This document shows, piece by piece, positions 49,801 through 61,394 of a DNA stretch of 64,000 nt (its first letter is position 1; each line of letters starts with the position of its first letter). The DNA lies in assembly GCF_011397635.1 (NCBI RefSeq), contig NC_064756.1, positions 36,434,633 through 36,498,632 of the forward strand, written 5' to 3'. The translations under genes were made by a program, and so were the position numbers. The notes under the pieces are model-generated. The model saw only the letters and a program-made list of their open reading frames with translations. It was not told the DNA's origin and searched no databases. The stretch comes from Epinephelus fuscoguttatus. Taxonomy: Eukaryota > Chordata > Actinopteri > Perciformes > Serranidae.

Positions 49801-52800
49801 TCCAGTGTCAGAGAGAGGAGTGGTGTGACCATAACCTGGAGATAAAGAGAGAGGAGAGGGATGTTGGAGGAAGAGGGGAGGCGCAAGACACAAGACAAAG
49901 ATGAGGATCATTTAAATAATGATACACTGGCCACAAAAAAAAAAAAAAAAGTGATACCTGCATTTGCATTTACAATTACTGTTCATAAAGAGGACCAATT
50001 GTGCTCATTTTCCGATTCATGCTCATATTTTTGGTTCAAGCTAAAACATGTTAACATGCCTTTATGTTCAAAAAACACTTTATTTTCCTCATACTGGAAC
50101 ACCTATATTCACCCTCTGTCTGAGATGCTCTGTTTTAGTACCAGTCTTTGTAGGCCCTCCCTCCCAAAAAGCCCAGTCTGCTTTGACTGATCAGTGTTCA
50201 GGGTCCTCAGGCAACTGCACCATCACTGCAGATGAGGAATGACTTTAATGGAGTATGGCAACACTTTCTCTCATGAAAAATCACCAATAAAAGTGTCTAA
50301 ACCATAATCTTCACAACTGGACTTGTTCCAGCAGGAATCTGATCCGAAATTAAGGAAAAATTGAGAACACTGGAAACCAAGGTTACATGTTTCTCTGACG
50401 TTAGCATATAGCTACATATAACAGTGTTCTTTCTACAGTGAAAAATCACCAATAAAAGCTTCTAAACCAAAATCTTCACACCCCAACATATTTCAGCAGG
50501 AATCTGATCCGAAATCTGGGAGAAATTAACAACATCTGCAACCAAGATTACATGTTTCCCTGAAGTTAGCATATAGCTACATATAGCAGTGTACATAATA
50601 GTAACACTTGCTGTAGCATGCCTAGTGCAGATAACCACATAAAGAAATCTGTCACATGCTGATAAAATTCTTGTAAACACAGTATTCAGAACCGTTTGAA
50701 ACCTGAGGTTTTGCTCACGGGGATTACTTTATCATACATTTACTCAATTATTTGAAACTTTGTCTGCGTTTAATTTGAACATCAGACATTGTAATATTAT
50801 ATATATGGCAGAAAATAGGGAAAAGCACAATACATCCCCTTTAAAGCCTTGAGCCATGAGAATCCTGACAGGCAGTTCTTAACCTTAATTTCCATTGAGT
50901 CTTTTGGAGTTGCTATAGGGTGGCTTTGGCAACCAAAAATAATTTGTGTTTCTAGTGCAATCAGCATTTTAAACTGAAAAACTAAACTCTTGCTAAACTG
51001 GATCTTATTGTATAAATGCTTTGAATATTTGTATTTTTACTAGTGTATTGTATCGTATTTAATACTTTGTCATAGTTTTTGTTCTGTATTTTACTTTTAT
51101 GTTCTAGTAAAATAAATACAAATTTCCATTTTAGTGGAAATTTTTATCATATTCAACTGTATATCAACATCACTTCCTTCAAAAACTGTGTAACAAAGAC
51201 ATTGTTTCTGGATGGACACAATACCATTGAATTTATGTCATTTTAAAATTCCATCCACCTCTACTGTATTGGAGGGGAGGCAGAAATCTCAGAGAGCTAC
51301 GTTTAAAAACCTGGAAGAAAAATCAACAAAACTATTAGCTGTCTGTTTCAAGTGAAACATCTCCTCTATATGTCTGCAGGAATAGTAGTAGTGTCCCAGG
51401 TGATCGAGCTGCAGCCAACTTTTCTTTTCAAAAGCACTGAAAAACAGCAGCTGTGGTCAGTATCAGGACACGAATGGTGGAAGGAAGAAAACCAGGGCTA
51501 ACGGCCCAAACTACTCGGTGAATATTTGTTTAACCTACCCGCAGGGAGACATCCTCTACCAGGCAGCAATGAAACTACTGTAACAGAAACATGCCTCTGA
51601 CTGGGCCAGATCTCAACTCAGTCTATTCTGTCACACAGGAGTGACTTATGGTAACAACACACTATAAAAATATAATGAAAACAATACAGCTGCTGTAAAG
51701 AAAGAATACAAAAAAGCACAATCAACTCTCACACATAAAACTGCCACATTGATCCACACAGTCAGTCAGTCAGTTGATAAGACCTGACAGGGAAACAGTG
51801 CAGCTAAAAAAACCTGCAAGTGTTTGCACAAGAAGATCATATAACCTTATTAGATGTGCAAGTTCCTGTTTACTAGGTTTGTGAGTTGACGTCCTTTGAA
51901 ATGGCTGCATTGAGTTGGCTCCTTCAACTCAGTCGATTGCTGTGTAAGATCACAAACTAGGCTGCTACAAAAAAGCCTAATTACAGCTGCAACTGCACAA
52001 AATCATCATTTTACTGCACACAACAGAAGAACACAGCTTGTACAGGAATAACACACAGCTGCACTTTAGTGCAGAGAGCAGAGTGGTTTCTTACAGTATC
52101 TGCAGCAGGAAATTACAGTTGTGTGCGAGGGCATAGGTTTCCTTTCAGCTCTGGGTGAAATGGGGGGTTTGTTGAGCATCAAACAATTTCACCTATGGTT
52201 GTGCGACATATATTGTATGCATGTAAAATGTCTTTTGCAATTGTTCAACAGAATGAAGAGATACTGGATCTCAATGGAGCTATCCTGGGTATGCTTTATA
52301 CTGGGGTAAATAATGTCATTGGGAACAGTACAAAGCTTTCTTTGTCAAAGTCAGCATGAAGGTTATTATCCATCGTTACCAATACAGAGGCGCTGAGACC
52401 AACACAAACACAGTGAGACGGATGTAACTCTGAAATCATATGACTTGTGTTTGACTACAAAAGCATGAGATGGGTGAGAAGAATTGTGCAAAATGTTTTT
52501 GTTGACAGCGACTGAGCAGATATCTGATGGTATTATATCAGTGCTGCTGTGGACCTTGAGACTCCTGTCTGGGGAGATAGCACGGGCTTTCTTTTGTGCA
52601 GGGTTGAGGCAAAGTTGAGGTCATGCTTCAAAAACATATTGATATATCTCAGCCTGAGTCTTCACGTCCGTCCTGACACCAAATACATGAGGTCACTGAA
52701 GACTGAAATGGTGATGCCCTTTAACAGCAGGGCACCTAGTACATTTTGAAGTGGTGTTGTTCTTTCAGGGGTTTAACAGTAGAGCTGCAACAATCATTGA

Positions 52801-55800
52801 TTTGTTGTCAACTATTACGTTAATCTACAAACTGCCACCAAATTTGATTATCAATTAATCAGTTTGAGTAATAAAAAAGTCAATATGAAATTTCCAGCTT
52901 CTTAAATGTGGAAATTTTATGTTTTCTTTACACTTCTATGACAGTAAACTGAATATCGTTGGGTTGTGGACAAAACAGGACATTTGAGAATGTCATTTTG
53001 GGATCTTGGGAACACTGATCGACATTTTTCACCATTTTGTGCACAAAAACATTTGTGAATTCATTGAAAAAAATAACTAACAGATTAATTGACGATAAAA
53101 AAATCATCCCTATTAAACCAATTAGACTGCAGAATTTAGTGTGAGTCCTCTGCCAAACAAGCACAAGTTCAGCTCCAACAACAGCTAACCTGATGTACAA
53201 AGAATTTATTGTGAAGTCTATCCAACACAGAAACTTAGGGAAACCCCATTCAGTGATGCTCAGTTAATTCTAATTTTTGGTTTGAATGGATTTCCCTGTT
53301 AAATGACTAATTTCCAAGGAAGGTTTGTTTTATGGCAACAGACATGGTGTCATTTACAAGCTACTTTCCCTTTTAATTCTCACTACTTAATAGCTTACAT
53401 ACATTCAAGACAAAATTAACATTTTATTATCATTTTCTTGTCAGATGCATGACAACTGTATACTACTTAGGCTCCATTTAGTGCCTTAATGACACATGAT
53501 ACGATGGAAGTTCCTATCTGGAGGCTAATTTAGAGACATGCAATCTGTCTAGACACAGATTAGACACACAAAGTCAATGTTCTTTGTTGTGTTCAGTAAA
53601 TTTCTTTCAGGTCAGGTGTTGTGACCGCTGATCTTTTCACCTCTGTGAGGACAAAATCTGTCCTATGTCTTTAAAGTAAAACAATGAACGAACCAAGCAA
53701 GCCTGTCTTAAAGGTTTTTAACCATGAGTAAACCTATGGAGTGTGCCCAAAAGCATGGTCAGAGAATGAGACGATGGGCACAGAAATGCAAAAGGCCCCA
53801 CCACCTCACCTACATAGGACAAAAACACACAGGCATTGTGCTCCTTTTGTTGTTTATCTTCCTTTTGTAGATGCTTGTAGATGTTTTTGTAATTTTGCGC
53901 CTCTCAGAGGTCTGTTTGTGTCTTTTGGGGGAATTTTGCATCTCTCTGCAGTTTTTTGTGACTCTTTAAAGTAATTTTGTGACTTTTTGGTTGGTTTGTG
54001 TCTCTTTAAAGTCGTTCTGTGTCCCTTTGAATCCCCCTAACAACTTTGTAGTCGATGACATATTAATTTGACAGATATTTTGCAGGTGAAGGCCACAGGG
54101 GCCCCTGACACTTTGGGCCCCTGGGCATGTGCCCGGTAGGCCTGTTCAGTAATGTAACCCATGGCATGAGGGCAAAGAAAAAGAAGACTGCCAGCTAGCA
54201 AACATGTATACCATACAGACTTTAAAATATTCAAATAAAAACTGCTTCTCATATTTCATAAGGAAAGAAATGCATAAAACATGTTTGTTCAGGCCTCAAT
54301 CACACACATTATATTTATATTAAATGTAATGAATTAATGTCCCTGTACAACAAAACACCACAGGGCACCTTAAATTCACAATGACTATTTTTAGTTTTCC
54401 ACCGTCTTTAAGGTCATTCTGTCTTTATGTGTTCATTTTACATCTCTTTTTGATTGTTTTGTGCTGCTCTTATTTTGTGCCTCACCTTCCACCCCTGAGT
54501 TGATCAGGGCGGTTGTAAACAAGTTTCACCAAACATTTAAACAGGAAAATATTTTAAATAACTTCCCAATCTGTCCATTATAAACTTCCCCAGTCGGATT
54601 TTTCAGAACTTTATGGTTCCACTTTAACATACTGTACCTATTGTAGTTGTGCAGAGAGGGGTTTTTGTAACGCATAAGTGACATTTTGTGTGTGTTCCCT
54701 TTTGGTTTTACCTCCAGACAAAAGGTTGAGATAAGAAACTGAAAACCTGTGTGATCATCTGACTGCTTGTGCTCTTTATCTTCAACATGTTTATGATAGC
54801 ATTTAAGGAAGTGTCACATAAGGAAACACATGCAGTATTGTGAAAGGAATTCATGCATCACATCGAGCTAACACGCTTCTCCTGAACACAAAGGTCATTT
54901 CTCATCTGCTTCATGCATGAGTTTGCACATCCCATGTGAGTGTCAGCATGCCTGCAAATGTGACTGTGTGTTTTCATAGTAGTTTGCTTAAATAGCACAG
55001 AAACTAGCAATAACAGCCTCCAGGAGCCTCTCTGTGATGTTACAACGATGACACTGCAGTATTTTGGAACTGAGTCCTGGTTGCTTGTTCAATGGGAGTG
55101 CCTGTTAAAACTTCTCAAATCCAAGTCAAGTCATAGACTTCATGAGAAGATCGCAAGTCATAATAGCAGCCTCATGTAGGAACTATTTTCTGTCTACCAA
55201 ACTACTTCCTCCAACCGTATCCTGCGCAGAAGCAAGTGTGCATCTATTCATGGATGAGAGGCTCGTGCCTTATGGCAGAACAAGATGTAAACATTAATAG
55301 TGTCCTCCTCAGCTGAGCTGTAACATTAGCTAGCTCTGTGGTGCTAGGTGAACTAGCAGTGGATGCACACTTCCTTCCGCACTGTGATATGGTTGGCAGG
55401 TGTAGTTTGCTAGAAAGAAAATAGTTCCCACATGCAACTGCTCACAACAAAGTTTGTGCCTGTTTTTGTTTTTCTAGACAAAGTACTGCTTAATTATTGT
55501 TTTGAGGGCGATTCTGCAGCTGAAACTTTAATCAATGTTATGTAATGAAATCAAAAAATACAGTTGCTTTATTTCCTGACAAGCAGTTAACTTTTCAAAC
55601 ATGCTGCACTTGTAGGCCCTCCCTGCATCACTCTATGTTTGCCTCAACATCCTGTTTAAACAGGAAATACATCTAATTAGGGTCACAGGATATCGGTTCA
55701 TTGTGACCTTTAAGATGACAAATCAGGCGATAGATACAGTTTCTGTCATACCATTAACTGACTAACTGGGAAGTACTGATAGAAGAATTAATACCACTCA

Positions 55801-58800
55801 AACAGCAACTGCTCTGTGGCTCTTTTGCTCCTGTTGCACTGGGCGATTCTCACAAATTTATGTGTGCAATTAAATGTCAAGCAGGGTGTTTTAATACAGC
55901 GTGCAAGCGCAGAAAACTCTCTCATATGAGGAGTCATGTTCTCAATTAAGTATTAAGTATGTGAAAGAAAATTAAGGTTCTGTTGGTTAACTTAGTGATA
56001 AAATGTATAACAGACAACAGAAACACATGATTCTATTAAAAAAATAAAAATAAACTGACAAAAAAATAAACTCTTATGGCCATGCCACTGACCCTCAGGC
56101 TTTTAGTGCAACGACTGCAGACACAGTAATGACGAGGCTTGGTTATCCAAATTGTCAAGAAATCAAACATCTCTAGATACACATCTAATACCAACAAAGA
56201 TGGGTTAGATTTTAAAGACTGGCCTGTGGTTCTGTGCACCACACTAATAAAGTCAACTACATCACAGCTTTAAAGCCATTTAATATTGCAGTTTCATACA
56301 GCTGAGGGGCTTGAGAGAAACGCTGGATCCTACATTCCCCATGGTGCAACTTGATATCGTCTTTAATTACACTCCCTGCCTGGAAAACACCAACACAGTT
56401 CGTAAAGCAGGCTCTCCGTTATAAATTTGAAGTCTCCACGCCCAATCCAAAATAAACCTGGGGACATCTTCAAAGTTATTTTCTCAGACTTTGGAAGGCT
56501 CCCGACAGAGCCACAGCAGACTGAATAGTAGCTGTTCCAATACCGACATCAGTTGCTAAAATGACTCCTTAAAATGCTAGATCAGGTATCAGCCAGTACA
56601 CAAGTTTATAAACCCATTCAGTACTATGTAATTTTTCAATAAACCTAACTGCCCCAAAGTCAAACATGTAATAGTTGAGCTCAAAATACCCAACTTAGTA
56701 TTTTTAGAATATCTCCAGAACACTGTGGTCTAGACTCTTTAAATGGCCTCTGCTTTGTCTTGGCTAGCTTCTTGACATGGAAATGGGTTAGCCGTATACA
56801 GCTGCTACTTATTTATTTTAACACAATGGCACTGGCTCGGCACTTGGCATTGGCCGATATGCAAGTTCAGGTATATATAAGGAGAACAGAATGTCATGAG
56901 CAGAATCACCCCTTTAGAGTCAGAGGCACTGTTTCCTCTGTGGAACTTTCGAATTTTACCTGCTTAACTATGAGGTGAGGTGAGGTGAGTTACGATTAAT
57001 CGTCGCCTTGGGAAAACTTTTCTTAGGTTTGCATCACTGCATTACTGAACATCATCTCCAAACAAATCCAGGCAGCTTTCTTACCATCAACTATACATGG
57101 AAAAGCCAATGTTCATATGTAAAACCAGTTACACTGTAACTTAGCTAGAAAGTTCTTCACATTACAAAAGAATATTCATTGTTCAACAGTACAACCAACT
57201 AGTTTTGCACAAGTAAACCATACTATAAAATGCTCTGGGATAATGTCAAGTTCCAGCTTACTGCTGCTATTTGAAATATCAAGCAAAGATGGAACAAATG
57301 ACCTTTTAATAATGGGTTAGTCTACGTTATGGAACTCTAAACCTAAAGATGATGTGGGTGTAGACGTGTGTGGTTGTGCAGGTGTGTTAATAGTTCAGGG
57401 ACACCACAGTATTACTGCTATAGGTGACCTGGCTGGTCCCTCAAAAACCTCAGTAATGTAAGAATACCCTGCTCTCACCCAGCTGTACTTCCTGTCTCAT
57501 CCAGGTCAGGCGCCCACATACTGCTCAGTGGGTGTTCAGACCACAGCATCACATAGAATATAACTGAATCAGAGCACCACTGTCACTGAAGTTATAATCA
57601 TCCCATTTATCTGCCATCTGCCTTATAATTCCACAATAAAAGTCCCATGAAGCCCTTGGACCAGGGCTGGGGGATGGAAAAATAAAATATCACAACGATT
57701 TTGACCAAATACCTCAATATCTATATTGCACCGATATGTGATCGAATAATCATCACTCATGTGGATATTATGACTAAGTGGGTAAAGGAAAATAGTACAA
57801 CAGCTAAAACAGTCTGGCAAGTTCAGATAAAGACTGCAATGCGGCCTTCAAAGCTAGGAAAAGACAACACCTATGATTTTACAATATTCAAAATCTGAGA
57901 CAACATCTGGTCTCATATGACAATATCAATATATCTTTAGATTGCCCAGCCCTTCCCTGACCCTTTCCTCTGATCAGTAAGGTTGTAACGATACATCAAC
58001 CTGATCGATGTTTCAATTCCATCCAATGTCATCAATACAAAGGAAAAACATCACACATATTGTGATCTCTTAGATACACCTTTATGTTTGAAATTCAAAA
58101 TTCAAATTCTGTTCAAGCACACCTCCTTCCTAAACATTGGAACACTGCTAGTGGCCTTGCGCCAGGCAGATAATGGCAAATAGTGTCAAAAAAGACACTG
58201 AGGCTATTTACTGATATTGTCTAATATTGATCGAATTGAATCGGATCAAAATTGTATTGTGAAGACTTTATCATAACAGCATGTTTAGTCCAAAGAATCA
58301 ATATAATAGCAAAAGTGGAAAAAATGCACACCCCCACTGAGCAAGAGAAATAATTGTTTCACATTTGTAGCCCACTGTACTGGTAACTCTTGACTTTTTT
58401 GGTGTTACCAACCACCACAGACAGCCAAAGGAGCTCTTTACTGTTTACTGTAAACATGGACAGTAAACACAGAAAGCCAAGACAAATGTCTGGAGGGACA
58501 GATGAAATACTGTTGGTGAACACTTGCTGAGGATGAGAACTAAAGATGTTGGGATGCATAGCAGCCTGTACAAACACTGGTAACTGAACTTCTTTTCTCT
58601 GTCTCTTGGCTGACCAGCTTGGGGATCCATTTGCAAATGGATTCTGCAACAAAACTCCAAACTCTCTAAGACAAGTTCGCTCTTTGTGAATTCATCTCCA
58701 AACAGCCACCACCGTGCGCAGCGCTGGGGATTTTTCAGGACATCGAGGAGGAAGTGATCGCTTCATGAATCAATGAGTACCTAAGACACGTATTTTCCCA

Positions 58801-59407
58801 CGGGCTGTGTTTTTTCCTGACTTATCTGTTTTCATCTTAACTGACTCAACCTGAAAGTCACACAGCTGCAACTTGTCTGTCCATCCATGACACGTGGCAA
58901 AATAACGCCATAAAGTTATTACCTGTATCTGACTTGTGTAGTTTAAAGTCTAAAAATAAAGTCTCTGTATTGGACTGTTTCGTGTGTCTTTTTGTTTGGG
59001 ATTTTTATGTCTTCTTCATGATGTTAGTTTTGCGTCCTGCGCAAAGACGCCACCAGGTGACTTCTTGGTAAAAAGTTGTATCTGAACTCACCGACAGTTG
59101 TGACAAGAGTGTTGGCGAAGAACATGGAGGATGCCAGGTCCCAGTTGGAGGTGACGGTGGAGTTTCTGAGGACGGAGACGCCGTACTTGTTTGCCGTTAG
59201 AACTTTGACCAGAAAGTGCTCCAGCGACGCGCTGTTGACGCAGCTCTCGTTCAGAAACTCCTGCTTCAGGGCTTCCATGTCATGTCGCAGCTTTTCCTCC
59301 ACCGGCCGCTCGATGCTGGAGAAAACCAGCGCTCCGAACAGCAGGTAGATGATATAAAACACAATAAAGCCTGTAAGCAGCAGCCACGACCTGCTTACAG
59401 AATGCAT
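40858..59407 (-). CDS. kcnk6: Two-pore-domain potassium channel, TWIK-2 type
   Basis: This is a plasma/endolysosomal membrane background K+ channel subunit with four membrane segments and two pore loops, working as a dimer. Minus-strand coding exons are 59407-59092, 49835-49443 and 41108-40858. The splices fall after G of Gly106 (GTGAGT donor) and after G of a Val codon (GTGAGT donor). The joined frame is 319 residues, against 313 as I recall for human. M1 spans about residues 8-29. C56 in NESCVNS is at the position of the TWIK cap disulphide, with sequons N53 and N82. Pore 1 is TTVGYGHTT (filter residues 104-108), M2 about 118-140, M3 about 167-191, pore 2 CTIGLGDFV (filter 211-215), and M4 starts at VYLFVGL. 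GQKYRALYQV and ADLHGLT are KCNK6-like, and TVGYG separates it from TWIK-1 (TTGYG). The ATG at 59407 was chosen because the frame upstream has no ATG before a stop. Confidence 0.93.
41369..41590 (-). repeat. TGTAGGATTT element in kcnk6 intron 2
   Basis: The plus strand reads AAAGGTCTACAACATGC at the left and ends GCTAGATGCAACTAAATCCC...AAACTGGACCTTT. The interior CTGGTTGCAATCTGAAAT matches the copy at 31310. Confidence 0.65.
44450..44860 (+). repeat. Dispersed repeat, GCTAACATCAGCATGCTAA type
   Basis: It contains ATGCTAACATCAGCATGCTA, GACTGATGGTGGCACTAGAT and GGGGATCACCAAAGTCATGA, all frequent in one fish repeat family. It is decayed, with no defined ends. It lies in kcnk6 intron 2. Confidence 0.4.
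45330..46135 (+). repeat. CTATGCAGGATTGTTGG-type element, copy interrupted by a minisatellite element
   Basis: The left part (about 45330-45665) has CTAAAGGCTGACATCCAGAA, ACATCCTGGACAAACC and GGCAGAGGGCAGGTTCTCTG. The right end (about 46095-46135) has AAACCCTGCATAGCATGCTT. The stretch between, about 45668-46050, is a separate element carrying ACAAAGAGACACAAAATG units. It lies in kcnk6 intron 2. Confidence 0.5.
45668..46050 (+). repeat. Element with internal ACAAAGAGACACAAAATG minisatellite
   Basis: Conserved flanks GCAGGCCTACCCAAGGGCCC and TTCACCTGCAAAATGTCACT, then about ten degenerate 18-22 bp units of the type CTACAAAGAGACACAATACA, then GTAGAAGAGGTGGTGGGGGC and GGGGCCCATTTTTACATAAT. The same arrangement recurs four more times in the window. 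Confidence 0.7.
48165..48650 (+). repeat. GGATAGTTAGGATTTTTTAAG-type dispersed repeat
   Basis: AAAGGATAGTTAGGATTTTT, GTGGGGTTGTATGCATTACC and ATCCATAGTCAGTGTATTAC form a start that I recognise as a common fish repeat. A 140-codon frame inside has no recognisable domain. The right limit is uncertain. It lies in kcnk6 intron 2. Confidence 0.45.
49970..50860 (+). repeat. Dispersed repeat with an internal 165-bp tandem duplication
   Basis: It begins with a GTGCTCATTTTCCGATTCAT block followed by AACATGTTAACATGCC and ACACTTTATTTTCCTCATAC. It ends near AAGCACAATACATCCCCTTT. Inside, two units of about 165 bases start with GAAAAATCACCAATAAAAG at 50275 and 50440. They share CAGCAGGAATCTGATCCGAA and GTTAGCATATAGCTACATAT. 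It lies in kcnk6 intron 1. Confidence 0.6.
52781..53115 (+). repeat. GAGCTGCAAC-type non-autonomous element, near-complete copy
   Basis: It starts AGAGCTGCAACAATCATTGA. It contains CAGCTTCTTAAATGTGG, ACAGTAAACTGAATATCGTT and GGACAAAACAGGACATTTGA, and ends in a TTAATTGACGATAAAAAAATC tract. Sequence shared with 7740-9358 and 13385-14085 identifies it as the same family. The final bases have decayed, so the right inverted end is not clear. It lies inside kcnk6 intron 1. Confidence 0.65.
53740..54160 (-). repeat. ACAAAGAGACACAAAATG-type element, reverse orientation
   Basis: Read on the minus strand it has GGGCCCAAAGTGTCAGGGGC, TTCACCTGCAAAATATCTGT, decayed minisatellite units (AAAGAGACACAAACCAACC), then GTAGGTGAGGTGGTGGGGCC. 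It is more diverged than the copies at 60-61 kb. It lies in kcnk6 intron 1. Confidence 0.65.
55218..55400 (+). repeat. Dispersed repeat shared with 10.1 kb
   Basis: It has GCATCTATTCATGGATGAGA, AACAAGATGTAAACATTAAT, TGTCCTCCTCAGCTGAGCTG and GCAGTGGATGCACACTTCC. It lies in kcnk6 intron 1. Confidence 0.6.
57662..57958 (+). repeat. AGGGCTGGG...CCCAGCCCT inverted-repeat element
   Basis: The left terminus CCAGGGCTGGGGGATGG and the right terminus AGATTGCCCAGCCCTTCCC are inverted. The interior has ATATCACAACGATTTTGACC. A relative may lie at 19645-19950 (GCCGGGCAATATACAGTG). A further GTAACGATACAT element begins at 57985. Confidence 0.5.
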
Positions 59408-59814
59408 GGTTTGTATGAGTCCGGGATTAGCATCAGTGGAGCGGCTCACCGGGGCTTCCCTCTCTCTTTCACTGACCGCTTTCCTTTTCCTCTCTGTGTG
59501 GGGCCTGTTTTTTGGGGGCTGTCCTAATTGAACTTGAACCCCTCCTGTTTAACGCATCCTCCTCCCACTGTAGACACAGCAGGGTGTGTTCATCTCAGTG
59601 TCCTAGAGGCGCATCCTGGATCCTGGAAAAGTTTGCAAGAGCGTGTCTTCAGGTGTCACTCACAAGCTTCTGTCACTCAGGATTATTGCTCTTTTTATGT
59701 ATCTCTTCTCAATTATAAATTTGAGGCACCATTCTAATAAAGTTGTGGAGGTGATTGGCTGAACTTACCACTGTTTTAATAACATTTTCTTTCCCTCTGA
59801 AATAAAAAACAATG

Positions 59815-60630
59815 AAGAAACATATTTCCTTACTTGTCTTGGAAGACCCATGGATGGATTATCTGTCTGCCTGTGTTTTGTTTGTTTTGATATTGTCTGC
59901 CTGTGTCTTGTTTTGTAATTGTCTGTTGTATGATTTGTAGTTGTGAGGTTTTTAAAAGTCTTGCTGTGTCTGTGTTGTGTAGGTACCTGTCTTGGGACTA
60001 CGGATGAAATTTAGCATTTATGCTAAGTTTGAAGCATTTACATTGATGTTTATTGCATTGATGTTGATTAATGTGCATTGTCCCAGTTCAATAAATAAAT
60101 AAATAAATGAAAAAAAAAATATTGATGGGGCCTAACAGGCAGCAGCCGAGGGGCGGTTAGGGGGTCCATTAGACCTTCACCTGCAAAATATTGCTAAAAT
60201 GAACACAAACTGATCAGGAGGGGACTCATAATGCTCACAAAGAAAGAGACAAGACACACAAAACAACCACAAAGAGAAACTAATTTACCTCAAAGAGATA
60301 CAAAACAACCACAAAGAGACACAAAATGACTACAATGAGACAAAATGACTACAAAAAGGGGCCAAACAAGCACAAAGAGATACAAAATAACTACAAATTG
60401 ACACAAAATGACCAAAAGATACACAAAATTACCTCAGAGAGTTACAAAATGACTAAGAAGTGACACAAAAAGATGAAAAAGGGTGCAAAGGAACTGTAAG
60501 GAGACACAAAATGACTACAAAAGGGACAAAACAACCAGAAAGAGACATAAAATCTTGCCCTCTGAAATTACAAACATTTAAAAAAGACTTAGGCTATGAC
60601 AAATTTCCCCAAAGTATGTGGAAGATAACC
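59815..60630 (+). repeat. Minisatellite element, first unit of a tandem pair, with an inserted LINE-type tail
   Basis: It begins GAAGAAACATATTTCCTTAC, then CCATGGATGGATTAT. At about 59860-60118 a LINE-like 3' tail interrupts it, ending in (AATA)n. The element then resumes with GGCCTAACAGGCAGCAGCCG, TTCACCTGCAAAATATTGCT and many ACAAAATGACTACAA-type units. The start sequence returns at 60631 as the start of the second unit. Confidence 0.65.
59862..60118 (+). mobile_element. LINE-type 3' tail with (AATA)n end
   Basis: It contains GGGACTACGGATGAAATTTA and ACATTGATG..GTGCATTGTCCCAGTTC, then AATAAATAAATAAATAAATG and an A-run. This is a common arrangement of 5'-truncated fish non-LTR retrotransposon 3' ends. 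No reverse-transcriptase sequence is present. The left limit is inferred from the interruption of the host repeat. Confidence 0.5.
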
Positions 60631-61255
60631 AGGAAGAAACATATTTCCTTACTTGTCTTGTAAGACCCATGGATGGATTATTGATCATGCCTAACAGGCA
60701 CCAGCCAAGGGGCTCAATGGGTTAGGGGTCCACCAGGCCTTCACCTGCAAAATGTTGCTAAAATTAACACAAACTGATCAGGAAGGGATTCAAAATGCTC
60801 ACAAAGAGACAAAATGACTACAAAAAGGGGCTAAACAACTACAAAAAGATACTAGCTCAATACAAATTGAGAAGAAATGACCAAAAAGTCACAAAATTAC
60901 CTCAAAGAGATATAAAATGACCAAGATGAGACACAAAAGATGAAAAAGGATGCAAAGGAACTGTTAGGGGACACACGATGACTACAAAATGGACAAAACA
61001 ACCAGAAAGAGACACAAAATAACTACGAAGAGACACAAAATTACCCCAAAGTGATACAAAACAACCAGAAAGAGACACAAAAACTAAAAATATGCATAAC
61101 TATGACAAAGAGATGAAACAAAACAAAACAAAAAAGAGGCAACACCACCACAAACTCTGTGTGTCTTTCTCCCGTGTAGGAGAGGTGGTAGGGCCTTTTG
61201 CATAACTTTGTCCAGGGACCCATTATCTCATAATTTGCCCATGTAAGAACCATTA
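60631..61255 (+). repeat. Minisatellite element, second tandem unit
   Basis: It repeats GAAGAAACATATTTCCTTAC and CCATGGATGGATTATTGATC. It then has CCTAACAGGCACCAGCCAAG, TTCACCTGCAAAATGTTGCT, about 16 units resembling ACAAAATGACTACAAAGAGA, and the closing AGGAGAGGTGGTAGGGCC with CATTATCTCATAATTTGCCC. Unlike the first unit it has no inserted tail. Confidence 0.7.
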
Positions 61256-61394
61256 GCAAAGTTAGAGTTTTATTATCAGGTTTGTTCATCTTTCTATTAA
61301 TCTTACATTACATTATTTTATATTTCAATTAAGCTCTTATTTTCTTGGCTTCATCCAAGATGTCTGTTATAACACTACGATTGCTGTTTTCATG

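Larger units (their letters stand above)
49836..59091 (-). other. kcnk6 intron 1
   Basis: Bounded by a GTGAGT donor (59091) and a TTATCTCCAG acceptor (49836). It contains the repeats at 49970, 52781, 53740, 55218 and 57662. The stretch 50870-52770 shows no recognised repeat or exon. Confidence 0.8.

Noticed and set aside
59408-59449. 14-residue N-terminal extension of kcnk6 starting at GTG
   Set aside because: It would need a non-ATG start. The ATG at 59407 matches the usual start just before the first membrane segment.
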